Shown: positions 11,901 to 20,304, counted from the first letter of the stretch. The stretch: DNA of 64,000 nt from Gammaproteobacteria bacterium LSUCC0057 (GCA_004535795.1 SPIA01000001.1:1-64000), one strand, 5' to 3'. Translations and numbers: made by a program. Notes: generated by a model from the sequence alone, not told the origin.

Positions 11901-12205
11901 CCCGCGGTACTGCCGATGTGCTGCAAGCGGCCGGCATCAGTGTTGAGCGCGTCGCCAAGGTTAAAGAGGGGCGCCCGCATATAGTCGATATGATTAAGAG
12001 CGACAAGATCGATCTTATCGTCAACACCACTGAAGGGCGACAAGCGGTAGCTGACTCTTCGGCTATCCGCTCCAGTGCCGAGCAGCACCGGGTCTACTAC
12101 ACCACCACCTTGGCCGGCGGTAATGCAGTCTGTGATGCGCTCAATTACGCCGGCGACATAACCGTGCGCAAGTTGCAAGATTTGCACCAGCAGATCAGCG
12201 CTTAA
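8987..12205 (+). CDS. carB: Carbamoyl phosphate synthase large subunit
   Basis: CarB (1072 residues) carries two homologous ATP-grasp halves, one phosphorylating bicarbonate and one carbamate, joined by an oligomerisation domain and ended by a C-terminal MGS-like allosteric domain. Both halves show the expected glycine-rich openings ([19 protein letters not shown] near residue 12 and [20 protein letters not shown] near residue 560). The C-terminal section ends with the regulator-binding fold around [12 protein letters not shown] use the ATG of MPKRTDIKS; a TTG 11 codons upstream is also in frame. E. coli CarB has 1073 residues. Its UMP/ornithine control cannot be read from sequence. Confidence 0.98.
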   Translation: MPKRTDIKSILIIGAGPIVIGQACEFDYSGAQACKALREEGYRVILVNSNPATIMTDPAMADATYIEPVEWRTVAKIIEKERPDALLPTMGGQTALNCALDLSKHGVLEQFGVEMIGANADAIDKAEDRERFDKAMKAIGLNTPNSGIAHSLEEAEQISHRFGFPCIIRPSFTMGGSGGGIAYNREEFEEICRRGLDLSPTNELLIDESLIGWKEYEMEVVRDREDNCIIICSIENLDPMGIHTGDSITVAPAQTLTDKEYQIMRNASLAVLREIGVETGGSNVQFAVDPDSGRLVVIEMNPRVSRSSALASKATGFPIAKVAAKLAVGYTLNELQNEITGGRTPASFEPSIDYVVTKIPRFAFEKFSQANAKLTTQMKSVGEVMAIGRTFQESMQKALRGLEVGVSGFDPVLSPQQANSSTLLSELAEAGPERIWYVADAMRAGMSIEELFEITKIDRWFLVQIADLIADEQRLIGQSIDSLSRDQLFRLKRKGFADKRLAALLGCREPEVRERRQLLEIHPVYKRVDTCAAEFATDTAYLYSTYEDECEALPSERNKILVLGGGPNRIGQGIEFDYCCVHAALAMREDGYETIMVNCNPETVSTDYDTSDRLYFEPVTLEDVLEIVRIEKPVGVIVQFGGQTPLKLARALEAAGVPIVGTTPDAIDRAEDRERFQQMIDKLGLLQPPNATARSAAEAIGLADKIGYPLVVRPSYVLGGRAMEIVYKEEELAHYMTSAVKVSEDSPVLLDFFLPAAIEVDVDAVSDGETVVIGAIMQHIEQAGIHSGDSACSLPPYSLPADIQDQMREICRKMALELGVRGLMNVQLALQDGNIYVIEVNPRASRTVPFVSKCIGRSLAKVAARCMVGQSLASQDFTREIIPPYFSVKEAVFPFNKFPGLDPILGPEMKSTGEVMGVGDSFAEAYGKAELGASDEIPRSGSVFISVRERDKAAVAELAQRFAALGFSLYATRGTADVLQAAGISVERVAKVKEGRPHIVDMIKSDKIDLIVNTTEGRQAVADSSAIRSSAEQHRVYYTTTLAGGNAVCDALNYAGDITVRKLQDLHQQISA

Positions 12206-12220
12206 GCGCAGGAGAGAGAG

Positions 12221-12700
12221 ATGCAAAAGAACCCAATGACAGTTCAGGGCGAGGCGGCACTGCGCGAAGAGCTCGACCGGTTAAAAAAACATGACCGCCC
12301 CAAAGTGATCAGCGCCATCGCCGAAGCTCGTGAACACGGCGATCTGAAAGAGAATGCCGAGTACCACGCCGCGCGCGAACAGCAGGGCTTCATCGAAGGG
12401 CGTATACAAGACATTGAGGCGAAGTTGAGCACGGCGCAGGTCATCGATATCAGCAAGATCCCCAGCGCCGACAAAGTAATTTTTGGTGCCACAGTGACCA
12501 TTGTCAATTTAGACAACGACGCCAGCGTCAGTTACACCATTGTCGGTGACGACGAGGCCGACGTGAAGTCGAACAAGATCTCCTATCAGTCGCCGATCGC
12601 CCGGGCGTTAATCGGCAAAGAGATTGGCGATGTGGTGGCGGTGCGCACCCCCGGTGGTGAAGTCGACTACGAGATCGATGCCGTTCACTACGGGAGCTAA
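12221..12700 (+). CDS. greA: Transcription elongation factor GreA
   Basis: GreA rescues backtracked RNA polymerase by stimulating cleavage of the nascent RNA 3' end. The 159-residue protein has the N-terminal antiparallel coiled coil, including the tip acidic segment [23 protein letters not shown] (Asp and Glu act at the polymerase active site), and a C-terminal FKBP-like globular domain with [20 protein letters not shown]. It follows carB by 15 bases with a GGAGAGAGAG ribosome site, and a terminator follows it. Confidence 0.98.
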   Translation: MQKNPMTVQGEAALREELDRLKKHDRPKVISAIAEAREHGDLKENAEYHAAREQQGFIEGRIQDIEAKLSTAQVIDISKIPSADKVIFGATVTIVNLDNDASVSYTIVGDDEADVKSNKISYQSPIARALIGKEIGDVVAVRTPGGEVDYEIDAVHYGS

Positions 12701-12714
12701 CCGTGCAGGGTATT

Positions 12715-12751
12715 AAAAAAGCCGCGCCGATCTACTCGCCGCGGTTTTTTT
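12715..12751. terminator. Bidirectional terminator between greA and argF
   Basis: An A-run (12715-12720) and a CCGCG arm (12722-12726) pair with CGCGG (12740-12744) and a T-run (12745-12751), with one bulged G. A- and T-tracts on both sides suit termination of greA on plus and argF on minus. Confidence 0.75.
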
Positions 12752-12768
12752 GTGGGCGTTGATGACGA

Positions 12769-13677
12769 TTATACGCCGAGTAAAAATGCCATCAATGCTT
12801 TTTGCGCGTGCAAGCGGTTTTCGGCCTCTTCCCAGACCACAGAAATACGCTCGTCCTCAAGGAGTTCCGCCGATACCTCCTCGCCGCGGTGGGCGGGTAG
12901 GCAGTGCATAAACAGCACATCGTCGGCGGCACTGTCCAGCAGTGCGTGGTTGACCTGAAAACCGCTAAAGCGTGCCAGCCGCTCGGCCTGTTGTTGTTCT
13001 TGGCCCATCGAGGCAAACACATCGGTGGTGACCAGATGGGCGCCGCGCACCGCTTGCTCAGGGGTGTGGCCGACAGTGGCGCGCCCGCCCGCTGCAGCCA
13101 CAATCGCAGCATTGGGCTCGTAACCTTTGGGGGTGGCAATGCGCAGTTCAAAGTCGAGAATAGCCGCGGCGTTGATCCATGAGTGGCACATATTGTTGCC
13201 GTCGCCCACCCAGCTGACGGTCTTGCCGGCCAGTGAGCCGCGCGCTTCGGTAAAGGTCTGGATGTCGGCCAGCAGCTGGCAGGGGTGGTAATCGTCTGAC
13301 AGCGCATTGATCACCGGTACCTGCGAATAGTCGGCGAAGCGCTCAATTTTGTCGTGGCCAAAGGTGCGAATCATGACGATATCGACCATCCGCGAGATCA
13401 CTCGGGCACTGTCTTCAATCGGTTCGCCGCGGCCAAGTTGGGTGTCGTTGGGCGACAAGAACAGCGCACTACCACCGAGCTGAGCCATACCCGCTTCGAA
13501 CGAGACACGGGTTCGGGTCGAGGATTTTTCAAAAATCATCGCCAGCACTTTACCGCTCAACAGCGGCTGCGGTTGGCCATTGCGCTGGGCATGCTTGAGC
13601 TCGCCGGCACGCTGGATGACCGCCATCAACTCATCGGCAGAGAGATCTCGCAGGGTTAAAAAGTGACGCAGGGTCAT
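12769..13677 (-). CDS. argF: Ornithine carbamoyltransferase
   Basis: ArgF joins carbamoyl phosphate (from the neighbouring CarAB) to ornithine, giving citrulline. The 302-residue protein has the carbamoyl phosphate signature SSTRTR at residues 52-57, the HPCQLLAD segment, the ornithine-side motif in [12 protein letters not shown], and the catalytic [10 protein letters not shown] near the C-terminus. GAGGAG lies upstream of the ATG. It follows argD by 24 bases on the same strand, so argD-argF is probably one operon. Confidence 0.98.
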   Translation of the reverse strand: MTLRHFLTLRDLSADELMAVIQRAGELKHAQRNGQPQPLLSGKVLAMIFEKSSTRTRVSFEAGMAQLGGSALFLSPNDTQLGRGEPIEDSARVISRMVDIVMIRTFGHDKIERFADYSQVPVINALSDDYHPCQLLADIQTFTEARGSLAGKTVSWVGDGNNMCHSWINAAAILDFELRIATPKGYEPNAAIVAAAGGRATVGHTPEQAVRGAHLVTTDVFASMGQEQQQAERLARFSGFQVNHALLDSAADDVLFMHCLPAHRGEEVSAELLEDERISVVWEEAENRLHAQKALMAFLLGV

Positions 13678-13701
13678 TCGGTTCTCCTCGCCGGCGGCGC
13701 T

Positions 13702-14892
13702 CTAGTCCGCTCGGGTGGTGGCGTGATGCTGCTCAATCAAGGCGACCACTGTCGCGACAACCTCGTCGGCCTGAACATTGCTCATGGTCATCGGCGGCAG
13801 CAGACGAATGGTGTTGCCAGCGGTGACATTAAGCACGATGCCAGCATCTAAGCCGGCCTGAAATAACTCGGGGCAATCGTTATGCAGCTCAATACCGAGC
13901 ATTAGACCCAGGCAGCGAATCTCTTTCACCGCAGGGTGGCAGCCAATACGTTCACACAGCTGGCCGGCCAAATAGAGACCCAGTTCAGCGGCGCGCGCCA
14001 CCAGCTGCTCGCGCTCGATCACCGCGATAGTTGCCAGTGCAGCGGCGCACGCTAGGGGGTTGCCGCCAAAGGTTGAGCCGTGGTTGCCAGGCTGCATCAG
14101 ACCGTCGGCGCGCAGTGCCACCATGCAGACGCCGATCGGCATGCCGTTACCCAGCCCTTTGGCGGTAGTGACCACGTCGGGCAGGATGTCGCTGTGCTGA
14201 TAGGCAAAATAACGACCCGTACGGCCATTGCCGGTCTGAATCTCATCGCAGATCAGCAGCCAATCATGCCTGTCGCAGAGCGCCCGCAATCGCTGCAGAT
14301 AATCTTTGGCCGGCAGGCGAATACCGCCTTCACCTTGGATCGGTTCTACCATCACTGCGCAGACATCTTTATTATTAGTGGCAATCTGCTCAATCGCGGC
14401 GATGTCATCGTAGGGGGCGCGGGCAAAGCCGGCCACTAACGGCTCAAAACCGGCCTGCACTTTGCGGTTGCCGGTGGCGCTCAGCGTCGCTAGCGTGCGG
14501 CCGTGAAATGATTGGTTGGCGACCACTATGGTCGGTTTGGCAATGCCCAAACGGTGGCCGTGAAGCCGGGCAATTTTGATCGCCGCCTCATTGGCCTCGG
14601 CCCCAGAGTTGGCAAAAAACATGTTGCTCATGCCGGAGAGCTGACAGAGTTTTTCTGCCAACTGCTGCTGCTGGGGAATATTAAAATAGTTAGAACAGTG
14701 CAACAGCGTGCCCGCCTGCTCGGCAATAGCGGCAGTCACCTCCGGGTGGCTGTGGCCGAGTCCACAGACGGCGATGCCCGATAGCGCATCGAGGTAGCGG
14801 CGCTGTTGGTCGTCCCACAAATAACAGCCTTCGCCGCGCACCAGTGTGGTTGAGCGCGCGCCATAGGTGTTCATGAGTGCCGGTGAGGCCAT
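13702..14892 (-). CDS. argD: Acetylornithine aminotransferase
   Basis: ArgD is a PLP-dependent class III aminotransferase that makes N-acetylornithine; related enzymes also make succinyl-diaminopimelate. The 396-residue protein has FANSGAEANEAAIK (cofactor phosphate site), the LICDEIQTGNGRTG segment with the PLP-contacting Asp, and the Schiff-base Lys in TTAKGLGNGMPIG. I choose the ATG of MASPALMNTYG, which has GGAG 8 bases upstream; 25 more codons upstream are open but have no family similarity. It leads the argD-argF operon. Confidence 0.95.
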   Translation of the reverse strand: MASPALMNTYGARSTTLVRGEGCYLWDDQQRRYLDALSGIAVCGLGHSHPEVTAAIAEQAGTLLHCSNYFNIPQQQQLAEKLCQLSGMSNMFFANSGAEANEAAIKIARLHGHRLGIAKPTIVVANQSFHGRTLATLSATGNRKVQAGFEPLVAGFARAPYDDIAAIEQIATNNKDVCAVMVEPIQGEGGIRLPAKDYLQRLRALCDRHDWLLICDEIQTGNGRTGRYFAYQHSDILPDVVTTAKGLGNGMPIGVCMVALRADGLMQPGNHGSTFGGNPLACAAALATIAVIEREQLVARAAELGLYLAGQLCERIGCHPAVKEIRCLGLMLGIELHNDCPELFQAGLDAGIVLNVTAGNTIRLLPPMTMSNVQADEVVATVVALIEQHHATTRAD

Positions 14893-15016
14893 GCAGTGTC
14901 TCCAGCGGGTTTCCGCAGCAAAGAAAAAGGCAGCGTTGCTGCCCGTAGTGTGTCGCACCGTTGCCAACAGTTGCTGTCAGCCGGTTAATGGTAACGGCGT
15001 TTCACCTCGCTGGCAA

Positions 15017-15751
15017 TTAGCGCGGGCGTCTGATGAAGCCCCACAAACCCGTCAGTGCCAACAGGCAGAACAGTACGCCGGCGATATCAACCACCCAGAT
15101 CCCGGCACGGCCAAACAGCCGGCCGCTGTGCAGGTCGAGCAGCAGCGTTTGCAGCGACACCGAACTGGCCTGGTCAGCCGCGACCGCTACAAATTCATTC
15201 GCCGGGTCTGTGGTGGCAGTGGTGGCGGTGGCGGTGAACTGTTCGACATCCAGCAGCCAGAGACGGCCATCCCCAGTGCGGCCGATCAGCTGTGTGTCGA
15301 GTTTTTCTAACGCCACCAACCCGGTTGGCAGCCCAGTGAGCGGCTGCCAGATATCGAACAGTTGTCCGTCGCGGTGGAGTAAAATTAGCTCCTGCGCGCA
15401 GAGCACGGCGGCCAGCTGGTTAGAGAGCTCCAGCGCTGAATGTATTGGCGGCGTACAGCTGGCAACTCTCTGGCCGCCGTGGACCAGCGTTCCGACAGTG
15501 GTATCGCCACTGCGATGGGCGCTCAGCTGGTAGTGCCGCTGATGCAGCGTCAGCGGCTGCTCGCTGGGCTCGGCGAGGCCGTACCAGTGGCGCACCAGCG
15601 AGTGGTCGAGAGAAATTTTCGCCAAGCCGAGTCGATCGGTGTGGTTGAGGGCAATGCCGGAGAGCGACAGCGCAATCAGCAGCCAGAACAGCGCCACGCC
15701 AACACGGCTGTGCCAGCGCATGGCGCTGGAGAGCAGAGGTTTTTTGGCCAT
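15017..15751 (-). CDS. PepSY-associated membrane protein
   Basis: This 244-residue protein has an N-terminal membrane helix following MRWHSRVGV (about residues 15-36, flanked by His14 and His37), a periplasmic domain of roughly 160 residues, and a C-terminal helix DIAGVLFCLLALTGLWGF before RRPR. The paired helices, flanking histidines and the LDLHSGRLFG segment are typical of PepSY_TM proteins. Members such as FoxB of Pseudomonas have been implicated in reduction of iron-siderophores at the inner membrane. It is the last gene of the Fur-controlled trio and lies 37 bases after the FMN-binding gene, with an AGGAG ribosome site. The family assignment is good; the substrate is inferred from context. 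Confidence 0.72.
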   Translation of the reverse strand: MAKKPLLSSAMRWHSRVGVALFWLLIALSLSGIALNHTDRLGLAKISLDHSLVRHWYGLAEPSEQPLTLHQRHYQLSAHRSGDTTVGTLVHGGQRVASCTPPIHSALELSNQLAAVLCAQELILLHRDGQLFDIWQPLTGLPTGLVALEKLDTQLIGRTGDGRLWLLDVEQFTATATTATTDPANEFVAVAADQASSVSLQTLLLDLHSGRLFGRAGIWVVDIAGVLFCLLALTGLWGFIRRPR

Positions 15752-15788
15752 ATCGGCTTGGGCTCCTGGCTAGACAGCGCCGCAGCGA

Positions 15789-16349
15789 TTAAATCGGCTC
15801 GAGCTGCTGTGCGTAAAAGAGCGCTAGTTTAGCAACTGCATTGACCGCGCGCACCGATAAGGTGGCACCGGTAATGCCGTCGATGTGGTTCGACAACTGC
15901 TGTTGCTGTAGTTGGGCGCCGCGGTACTGCGCGGTGTAGGCGGGAAAGCGCACCTCCCAGCCGCGACTCTCGCGAAACGCCAAGATCTCCACCGCACTGA
16001 TCTGCTGGTTGTCGATTACCACGCCGATGGTGATCGGCAACTCTTTGCCGATTTCGTTGAGAATCCAGGCGGTACGTTGGCCATCTGGCGAGCGTTGATA
16101 ACGCACCCGCAGACCGCTTGGCTGACGCCCCAGCAGCGGCGCAGCGGCGGCCTTGAGCTCATCAGTAAGCCACAGCTGGCCGGCTAAAGGCTGCTGCTCG
16201 GGAAAGTAGCGTTGCGTAAACTGTTCGCCAGTCAAATAGACTTCGGCTTGGGCGCTGGCCGTCAACAGCGCTGCCAGCAGTAGCTGATAGAGCGTGCGCC
16301 GCCAGTGATGGCGGCGGCACGCCGTTGACGGGGCGACAGCGCGGCTCAT
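15789..16349 (-). CDS. Periplasmic FMN-binding protein, covalently flavinylated
   Basis: This 186-residue protein has an N-terminal signal (LYQLLLAALLTASAQA, cleavage after about residue 35) and a C-terminal FMN-binding domain as in RnfG and NqrC. The motif DGITGATLS (157-165) fits the ApbE flavin-transfer consensus, with Thr163 as expected site of the phosphoester FMN link. It should act as a single-flavin electron carrier in the periplasm. Its ATG overlaps the porin stop codon (TAATG), implying translational coupling, and a PepSY membrane protein follows. No ApbE gene lies in the window. The flavinylation motif is seen directly; the redox partner is inferred. Confidence 0.85.
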   Translation of the reverse strand: MSRAVAPSTACRRHHWRRTLYQLLLAALLTASAQAEVYLTGEQFTQRYFPEQQPLAGQLWLTDELKAAAAPLLGRQPSGLRVRYQRSPDGQRTAWILNEIGKELPITIGVVIDNQQISAVEILAFRESRGWEVRFPAYTAQYRGAQLQQQQLSNHIDGITGATLSVRAVNAVAKLALFYAQQLEPI

Positions 16350-17611
16350 TAGAACGAGTAACCCACGCCGACGTTGAGACCGTCGTAGCCGCCGTTTTCG
16401 GCTTGCTGATTTTGGTAGTCCGCTTTAATCACCACGCGCGGGTGCAGGTAGTAGTTGAGGCCGATATCCCACTGGTTGATTTCGCTGTCGCTGGCGCTGC
16501 TGCCGGCGCGGTTGTCCCACTCGCTGTAGCGGGCAAATAGGCCGAGCTTATCGCTGAGGCGGTAGCTGGGCTCGAGGTAAAAGCCCTTTTGGCTGTCGGC
16601 GCCAGCGGCGATGGCGTTGATGCCGTCATCGATATTCCACTCGGCGTAGAGCCCCTTGAGGCCGAAGTCGCCCTGCTGCCAACTAAAGTGGCCTTCGATG
16701 AGCGTCGCTGAGAGGCTCTGGGCACCGCTGGTGTGTTGTTCACCTTGCAGCAGATCGGTCTGGTATTGGGCGCTGACGCTGACACTCAGCCCCGGGATGC
16801 CGCTGTAGCGCAGGCGACCCGTGTAGGCGAAGTCGGTGGCATTGGCATTGCCGACCTTCTGGCGGCCGCTGCGAATTTTGTAGACACCGTTCTCTTCGGG
16901 GTTGAGGAATAGCCCTGAGTGAATCGCGGCATCGTAGCTAAAGCCCTCGCCCCAGCGCCCGGTCAGCGCTGCGCCGCCCTCCCACCAGGTGGTGGGGATA
17001 ATCTCTTTTTCAATGTTGTTGCGCTCGACACCGTAAAAAGTTTCCGGCTCGTGGGTCTCGTTGAGCATGCCGACCGGCACCAAGAACAGGCCGAATTTAG
17101 CTTGTTGTCGGGCGGCATAGTCCCACTCTACATAGGCCTGCTCGAGCTCTATTTCGCCCGGTTGGCCGTCGCCGGCAATCGAGTGCTCCAGCTCCAGCTC
17201 AGAGACCAGACGCAGCTTGTCATTGAACTGGTGGTTGACGAACAGTACAAAACGGTGGAAGTCAATTTGATCTTTGCGGGCGCTGCTGTCGTCGCGGTTG
17301 AGCTGGTTATAGTGCAGCTCGCCGTAGCCGCCAATGTGGGTTTTATTGGCGCCACTGGCAGCGACGCTCTGTAGCGCCTCCACCGCTGAGACGGCGACCT
17401 CGGCCTGCACGGCGGTCTCACTGATTTGTTGGCGACTGCTGGCCAGCTCGCTGCGCAGCGCAGCAATCTGCTGGTTTTGTTGTTGAATCAGCAGCCACAT
17501 CTCCTCAAGGCTGGGGGTGGCACCGCCGGCGTGGCTCAGCGAACTGGTGCAACTGGCTGCCACGGCAATGGCTAGCGCACAGCGAAATGGAGGTTTAAAA
17601 AAACAGGGCAT
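16349..17611 (-). CDS. Outer-membrane porin, Fur-controlled
   Basis: This 420-residue protein has a signal peptide (ALAIAVAASCTSSLSHA, cleavage near residue 28), a glutamine-rich coiled-coil stretch (about 35-70) typical of trimeric porins of the OprO/OprP-like group, then a barrel opening IGGYGELHYNQLN and ending in a C-terminal Phe preceded by alternating aromatic strands. It is likely a 16- to 18-strand barrel. What it passes is unknown; sharing a Fur-type operator with two redox proteins suggests an iron-related solute. A GGAG ribosome site lies 9 bases before the ATG. It is first in the three-gene operon. Confidence 0.82.
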   Translation of the reverse strand: MPCFFKPPFRCALAIAVAASCTSSLSHAGGATPSLEEMWLLIQQQNQQIAALRSELASSRQQISETAVQAEVAVSAVEALQSVAASGANKTHIGGYGELHYNQLNRDDSSARKDQIDFHRFVLFVNHQFNDKLRLVSELELEHSIAGDGQPGEIELEQAYVEWDYAARQQAKFGLFLVPVGMLNETHEPETFYGVERNNIEKEIIPTTWWEGGAALTGRWGEGFSYDAAIHSGLFLNPEENGVYKIRSGRQKVGNANATDFAYTGRLRYSGIPGLSVSVSAQYQTDLLQGEQHTSGAQSLSATLIEGHFSWQQGDFGLKGLYAEWNIDDGINAIAAGADSQKGFYLEPSYRLSDKLGLFARYSEWDNRAGSSASDSEINQWDIGLNYYLHPRVVIKADYQNQQAENGGYDGLNVGVGYSF

Positions 17612-17663
17612 TACTGAAAACTCCAGAATAGTAGTGGCTTGATGTCGATGCTTCGATGACGGT

Positions 17664-17707
17664 GTAAATGATAACCGATATCATTTACTAAATGCAAATA
17701 GTTCTCA
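17664..17707 (-). promoter_or_regulatory. Fur box (plus second Fur-like site) over the porin promoter
   Basis: Arms GTAAATGATA (17664-17673) and TATCATTTAC (17679-17688) are a perfect 10-bp inverted repeat around 5 bases, in close agreement with the Fur 19-mer. A second site at 17693-17707 matches about 10 of 14 positions of the TGATAAT-N-ATTATCA form. On the minus strand the candidate -10 TATCAT (17668-17673) and -35 TTGCAT (17692-17697), spacer 18, lie inside the sites, so bound Fur would block the promoter. Confidence 0.82.
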
Positions 17708-17861
17708 TTTAGTTTTTATCGTGGTTCGACGCTATCTGGCTATACAGCCGTCGCCGCGGTGGCGGGATGAAAAAAATAAACTGGCGCAAACCATTCCCGA
17801 GCGCGGGTGGTTTGGGTAGAATAACCAACCTTATTAGTAGACTATTTGAGGTGTGCCGCGC

Positions 17862-18191
17862 ATGGATATTATGGAAACCATTAAAGATCAAGTTGAGAAC
17901 AACCCGATTATTCTCTACATGAAGGGGTCGCCCAATCAGCCACAGTGCGGGTTCTCGGCGCGCACCGTACAGGCGCTAATGGCCTGTGGGCAGCGCTTTG
18001 CCTATGTTGATGTGCTCAGCAACCCTGAAATCCGCGCCAACCTGCCGGCTTATGGCAACTGGCCAACCTTCCCGCAGCTGTGGGTCAAGGGTGAGCTGAT
18101 CGGCGGTTGCGACATCATCACTGAGATGCACGAAGCCGGCGAGCTAAAGCCGTTGGTCGACGAAGCGATGGCCGATCAGCCTCAGAGTTGA
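17862..18191 (+). CDS. grxD: Monothiol glutaredoxin, CGFS type
   Basis: GrxD (109 residues from this ATG) is a CGFS glutaredoxin that binds a [2Fe-2S] cluster with glutathione and passes it to target proteins. Visible motifs are YMKGSPNQPQCGFS with the active Cys, the cis-Pro segment WPTFPQLWVKGELIGGCDI, and the C-terminal helix. I use the ATG preceded by TGAGGTG at 8-base spacing; a GTG three codons earlier is open but would cover that ribosome site. It is divergent from the Fur-controlled porin operon, so the 250-bp spacer may serve both. Confidence 0.96.
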   Translation: MDIMETIKDQVENNPIILYMKGSPNQPQCGFSARTVQALMACGQRFAYVDVLSNPEIRANLPAYGNWPTFPQLWVKGELIGGCDIITEMHEAGELKPLVDEAMADQPQS

Positions 18192-18280
18192 TCCGCCGTC
18201 GGTGATGGCGGGTCACTATAGCTGGCATTATTATTTTTTATTGGCAGCAGTGAAATGACCGTGAGACCATCTGCGTGGTG

Positions 18281-18293
18281 TGGCAATATGCCA
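18281..18293. promoter_or_regulatory. Short palindrome upstream of peroxiredoxin
   Basis: TGGCA-ATA-TGCCA is a perfect 5-bp inverted repeat with a 3-base centre, 47 bases before the peroxiredoxin start. It may be a regulator site; I do not recognise the regulator. Confidence 0.3.
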
Positions 18294-18340
18294 ACAGAGA
18301 CTGTTTTTGTATTTAACTTTGACTGATTAGGAGATTTAAC

Positions 18341-18946
18341 ATGGGTGTATTAGTAGGCCGTCCAGTGCCAGACTTCACTGCCGCAGCGGTTTTGGGAAGC
18401 GGTGAAATTGTCGATAGTTTCACCTTGAGCGAAGCGATTAAAGGGAAAAAAGCGGTTATCTTCTTTTACCCCCTCGATTTTACCTTCGTCTGCCCCTCAG
18501 AGCTGATCGCCTTCGATCACCGCTATGAAGAGTTTGCCCAGCGCGGTTGCGAAGTGATCGGTGTTTCAATTGACTCACAATTCAGCCATAACGCCTGGCG
18601 CAACACCCCGGTTAACGAGGGGGGTATCGGCCCGGTGAAGTACACTTTGGTTGCCGATGTGCGCCATCAGATCTGTCAGGCGTTTGACGTTGAGCACCCC
18701 GATGCCGGCATCGCTTTCCGCGGCTCATTCCTTATCGATGAAGAGGGCATGGTGCGCCACCAGGTGATCAACGATCTGCCGCTGGGTCGCAATGTCGACG
18801 AAATGCTGCGTATGGTCGATGCCTTGGCGTTCAACCAAGAGCACGGCGAAGTATGCCCGGCCGGTTGGCAAAAAGGTGACAAAGGAATGGATGCTTCGCC
18901 TGCGGGTGTCGCCTCTTACTTGGCTGAGAACTCAGACAAGCTTTAA
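18341..18946 (+). CDS. Typical 2-Cys peroxiredoxin (AhpC/Prx1 family)
   Basis: This 201-residue peroxidase reduces hydrogen peroxide and organic peroxides. The peroxidatic Cys lies in DFTFVCPSE near residue 51 and the resolving Cys in GEVCPAGW near residue 173, so it works as a dimer with intersubunit disulfides. The C-terminal extension after the resolving Cys places it in the Prx1/AhpC class. It has an AGGAG ribosome site (TTAGGAGATTTAAC). No ahpF reductase gene is adjacent, so the electron donor (thioredoxin or other) is not shown. Confidence 0.95.
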   Translation: MGVLVGRPVPDFTAAAVLGSGEIVDSFTLSEAIKGKKAVIFFYPLDFTFVCPSELIAFDHRYEEFAQRGCEVIGVSIDSQFSHNAWRNTPVNEGGIGPVKYTLVADVRHQICQAFDVEHPDAGIAFRGSFLIDEEGMVRHQVINDLPLGRNVDEMLRMVDALAFNQEHGEVCPAGWQKGDKGMDASPAGVASYLAENSDKL

Positions 18947-18968
18947 GCCGTCGACCGCACAAAGAAAG

Positions 18969-18996
18969 AACCCGCCTAGTCAGGCGGGTTTTTTTT
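18969..18996 (+). terminator. Intrinsic terminator after peroxiredoxin
   Basis: Perfect arms (AACCCGCCT 18969-18977 with AGGCGGGTT 18982-18990), a 4-base loop, and T to 18996. It sits 22 bases after the peroxiredoxin stop and also before the end of the convergent Nudix gene. Confidence 0.92.
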
Positions 18997-19010
18997 GGCC
19001 GGTGGGCCGC

Positions 19011-19559
19011 TCAGCGCGCTTGCGGCCGCCACGGTCGGGTGACCAGATGGTGGCTGGCTGGCTGCGGTTGCTCGCTCTGTTGAAAGTGCAAATCGAGCGC
19101 CATCTCAACGACGGGGAAAGCCAGTTCACCCCAGGGAACCTCTGCTTGGTTGAACAGCGCCACTTCGCTTGACTCTGGCGTCGGTGCAAACTGTGGCGCG
19201 GTTAACTCGCCGCGGTAGAGTATGTAGACCTGATCGATGTAGGGGATATCGAACACGCCCAGTAGTCGGCAGTTTTCTACCACCGCCAAAGACTCTTCGT
19301 AGCACTCGCGGATAGCCCCTTCAACACTGCTCTCGCCGTTCTCTAGAAAACCGGCCGGCAGTGTCCAAAAACCGCGGCGCGGCTCAATATCGCGGCGACA
19401 AAGCAGAACTTGGTCGCCCCATATCGGCAGGACACCGGCGATTACTTTGGGGTTTTGGTAGTGGATGGTGTCGCAGCTCGAGCAGATATGACGCGGACGA
19501 TTGTCGCCGTCAGGGATCGCTTGGCGGGTGTTGGCGCCACATTCATTGCAGTAGTTCAT
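19011..19559 (-). CDS. Nudix hydrolase with N-terminal zinc ribbon
   Basis: This 182-residue protein has a four-Cys zinc ribbon at the N-terminus (Cys4, Cys7, Cys26, Cys29) and a Nudix fold. The Nudix box runs from GFLENGE to RECYEES; the metal-binding REx2EE part is intact, but the late Gly of the consensus is replaced by Leu (EESLA). Zinc-ribbon Nudix enzymes include NADH pyrophosphatase relatives, but this protein is shorter than NudC and lacks an SQPWPFPxS motif. Substrate unknown, probably a nucleoside diphosphate derivative. It is divergent from the next Nudix gene. Confidence 0.85.
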   Translation of the reverse strand: MNYCNECGANTRQAIPDGDNRPRHICSSCDTIHYQNPKVIAGVLPIWGDQVLLCRRDIEPRRGFWTLPAGFLENGESSVEGAIRECYEESLAVVENCRLLGVFDIPYIDQVYILYRGELTAPQFAPTPESSEVALFNQAEVPWGELAFPVVEMALDLHFQQSEQPQPASHHLVTRPWRPQAR

Positions 19560-19635
19560 TGCGCGCTCCGGCGTTGGTAGACGATAGACTCTTGGATGGA
19601 TACCCTGCGCCAGTCGAGGGCGGTATACTTAAATT

Positions 19636-20271
19636 ATGTTAGCCACACTGTTACAGCAGCTCGAACGCTTTCCTCTCGCCCAGCCAGCACCGCAGCCTGC
19701 ACTACGCAATGCCGCGGTGCTGGTGGCGGTGCATGGCGACGAGAACGCTCCGCATCTCATTTTGACTGAGCGCGCCGCGCATCTCAACAGCCATCCGGGG
19801 GAGATTGCTTTTCCCGGCGGGATGTTTGAGCGCCGCGACCAGCATCTGCTCGAGACAGCGCTGCGCGAAACCGAAGAGGAGATCGGTCTGCGCCGCGACC
19901 AGATTACACCGCTGGCGATGTTGCCGGCCGCCACGCCCAAGCGCAGCGATGTGCTGGTGACCCCCTTTGTGGCACAAATTGACGAACCGCTGCGGTTGAC
20001 CCTGGATGCCAGCGAGCTCAGTGCGGCGTTTTCGGTGCCGCTGGAGCACTTTATGGCGCTGCGGCGCTACGGCTATTTTGACATCGATGTGCGCGGTAGC
20101 GCAGTGACCTTCCCCTATATTGAATACGCCGGGCATCGCATTTGGGGCTTTACCCTGCGCGTTATCGTCGAGATGCTCAATGACTGTCTGGCAGCCGACA
20201 TACAGCTGCGCTATCCTGCGCAGTATCTGCGCGACCGCTCGGCACAGATCGCTGCCGAGCAGGCAGTGTGA
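19636..20271 (+). CDS. nudL: CoA pyrophosphatase-type Nudix hydrolase (NudL-like)
   Basis: This 211-residue protein has the CoA-pyrophosphatase signature LTERAAHLNSHPGEIAFPGG directly before a complete Nudix box (GGMFERRDQHLLETALRETEEEIGL). Family members split CoA and its derivatives into acyl-phosphopantetheine and 3',5'-ADP. It is followed by the DUF1289 gene 33 bases on. Specificity within the family is inferred from the signature. Confidence 0.9.
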   Translation: MLATLLQQLERFPLAQPAPQPALRNAAVLVAVHGDENAPHLILTERAAHLNSHPGEIAFPGGMFERRDQHLLETALRETEEEIGLRRDQITPLAMLPAATPKRSDVLVTPFVAQIDEPLRLTLDASELSAAFSVPLEHFMALRRYGYFDIDVRGSAVTFPYIEYAGHRIWGFTLRVIVEMLNDCLAADIQLRYPAQYLRDRSAQIAAEQAV

Positions 20272-20304
20272 GAGACCACCAATGAGCGGAGTTGTGAGAA
20301 CTGC

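Noticed and set aside
14951-14990. TGTCGC and TGTCAG upstream of argD as an ArgR operator
   Set aside because: It partly resembles the Pseudomonas ArgR half-site, but the downstream AA is shifted by one and the two copies are 24 bases apart rather than 21.
18195-18240. GATCCGCC/GGCGGGTC hairpin after grxD as a terminator
   Set aside because: The T-rich part begins more than 15 bases after the stem, so it does not fit an intrinsic terminator.
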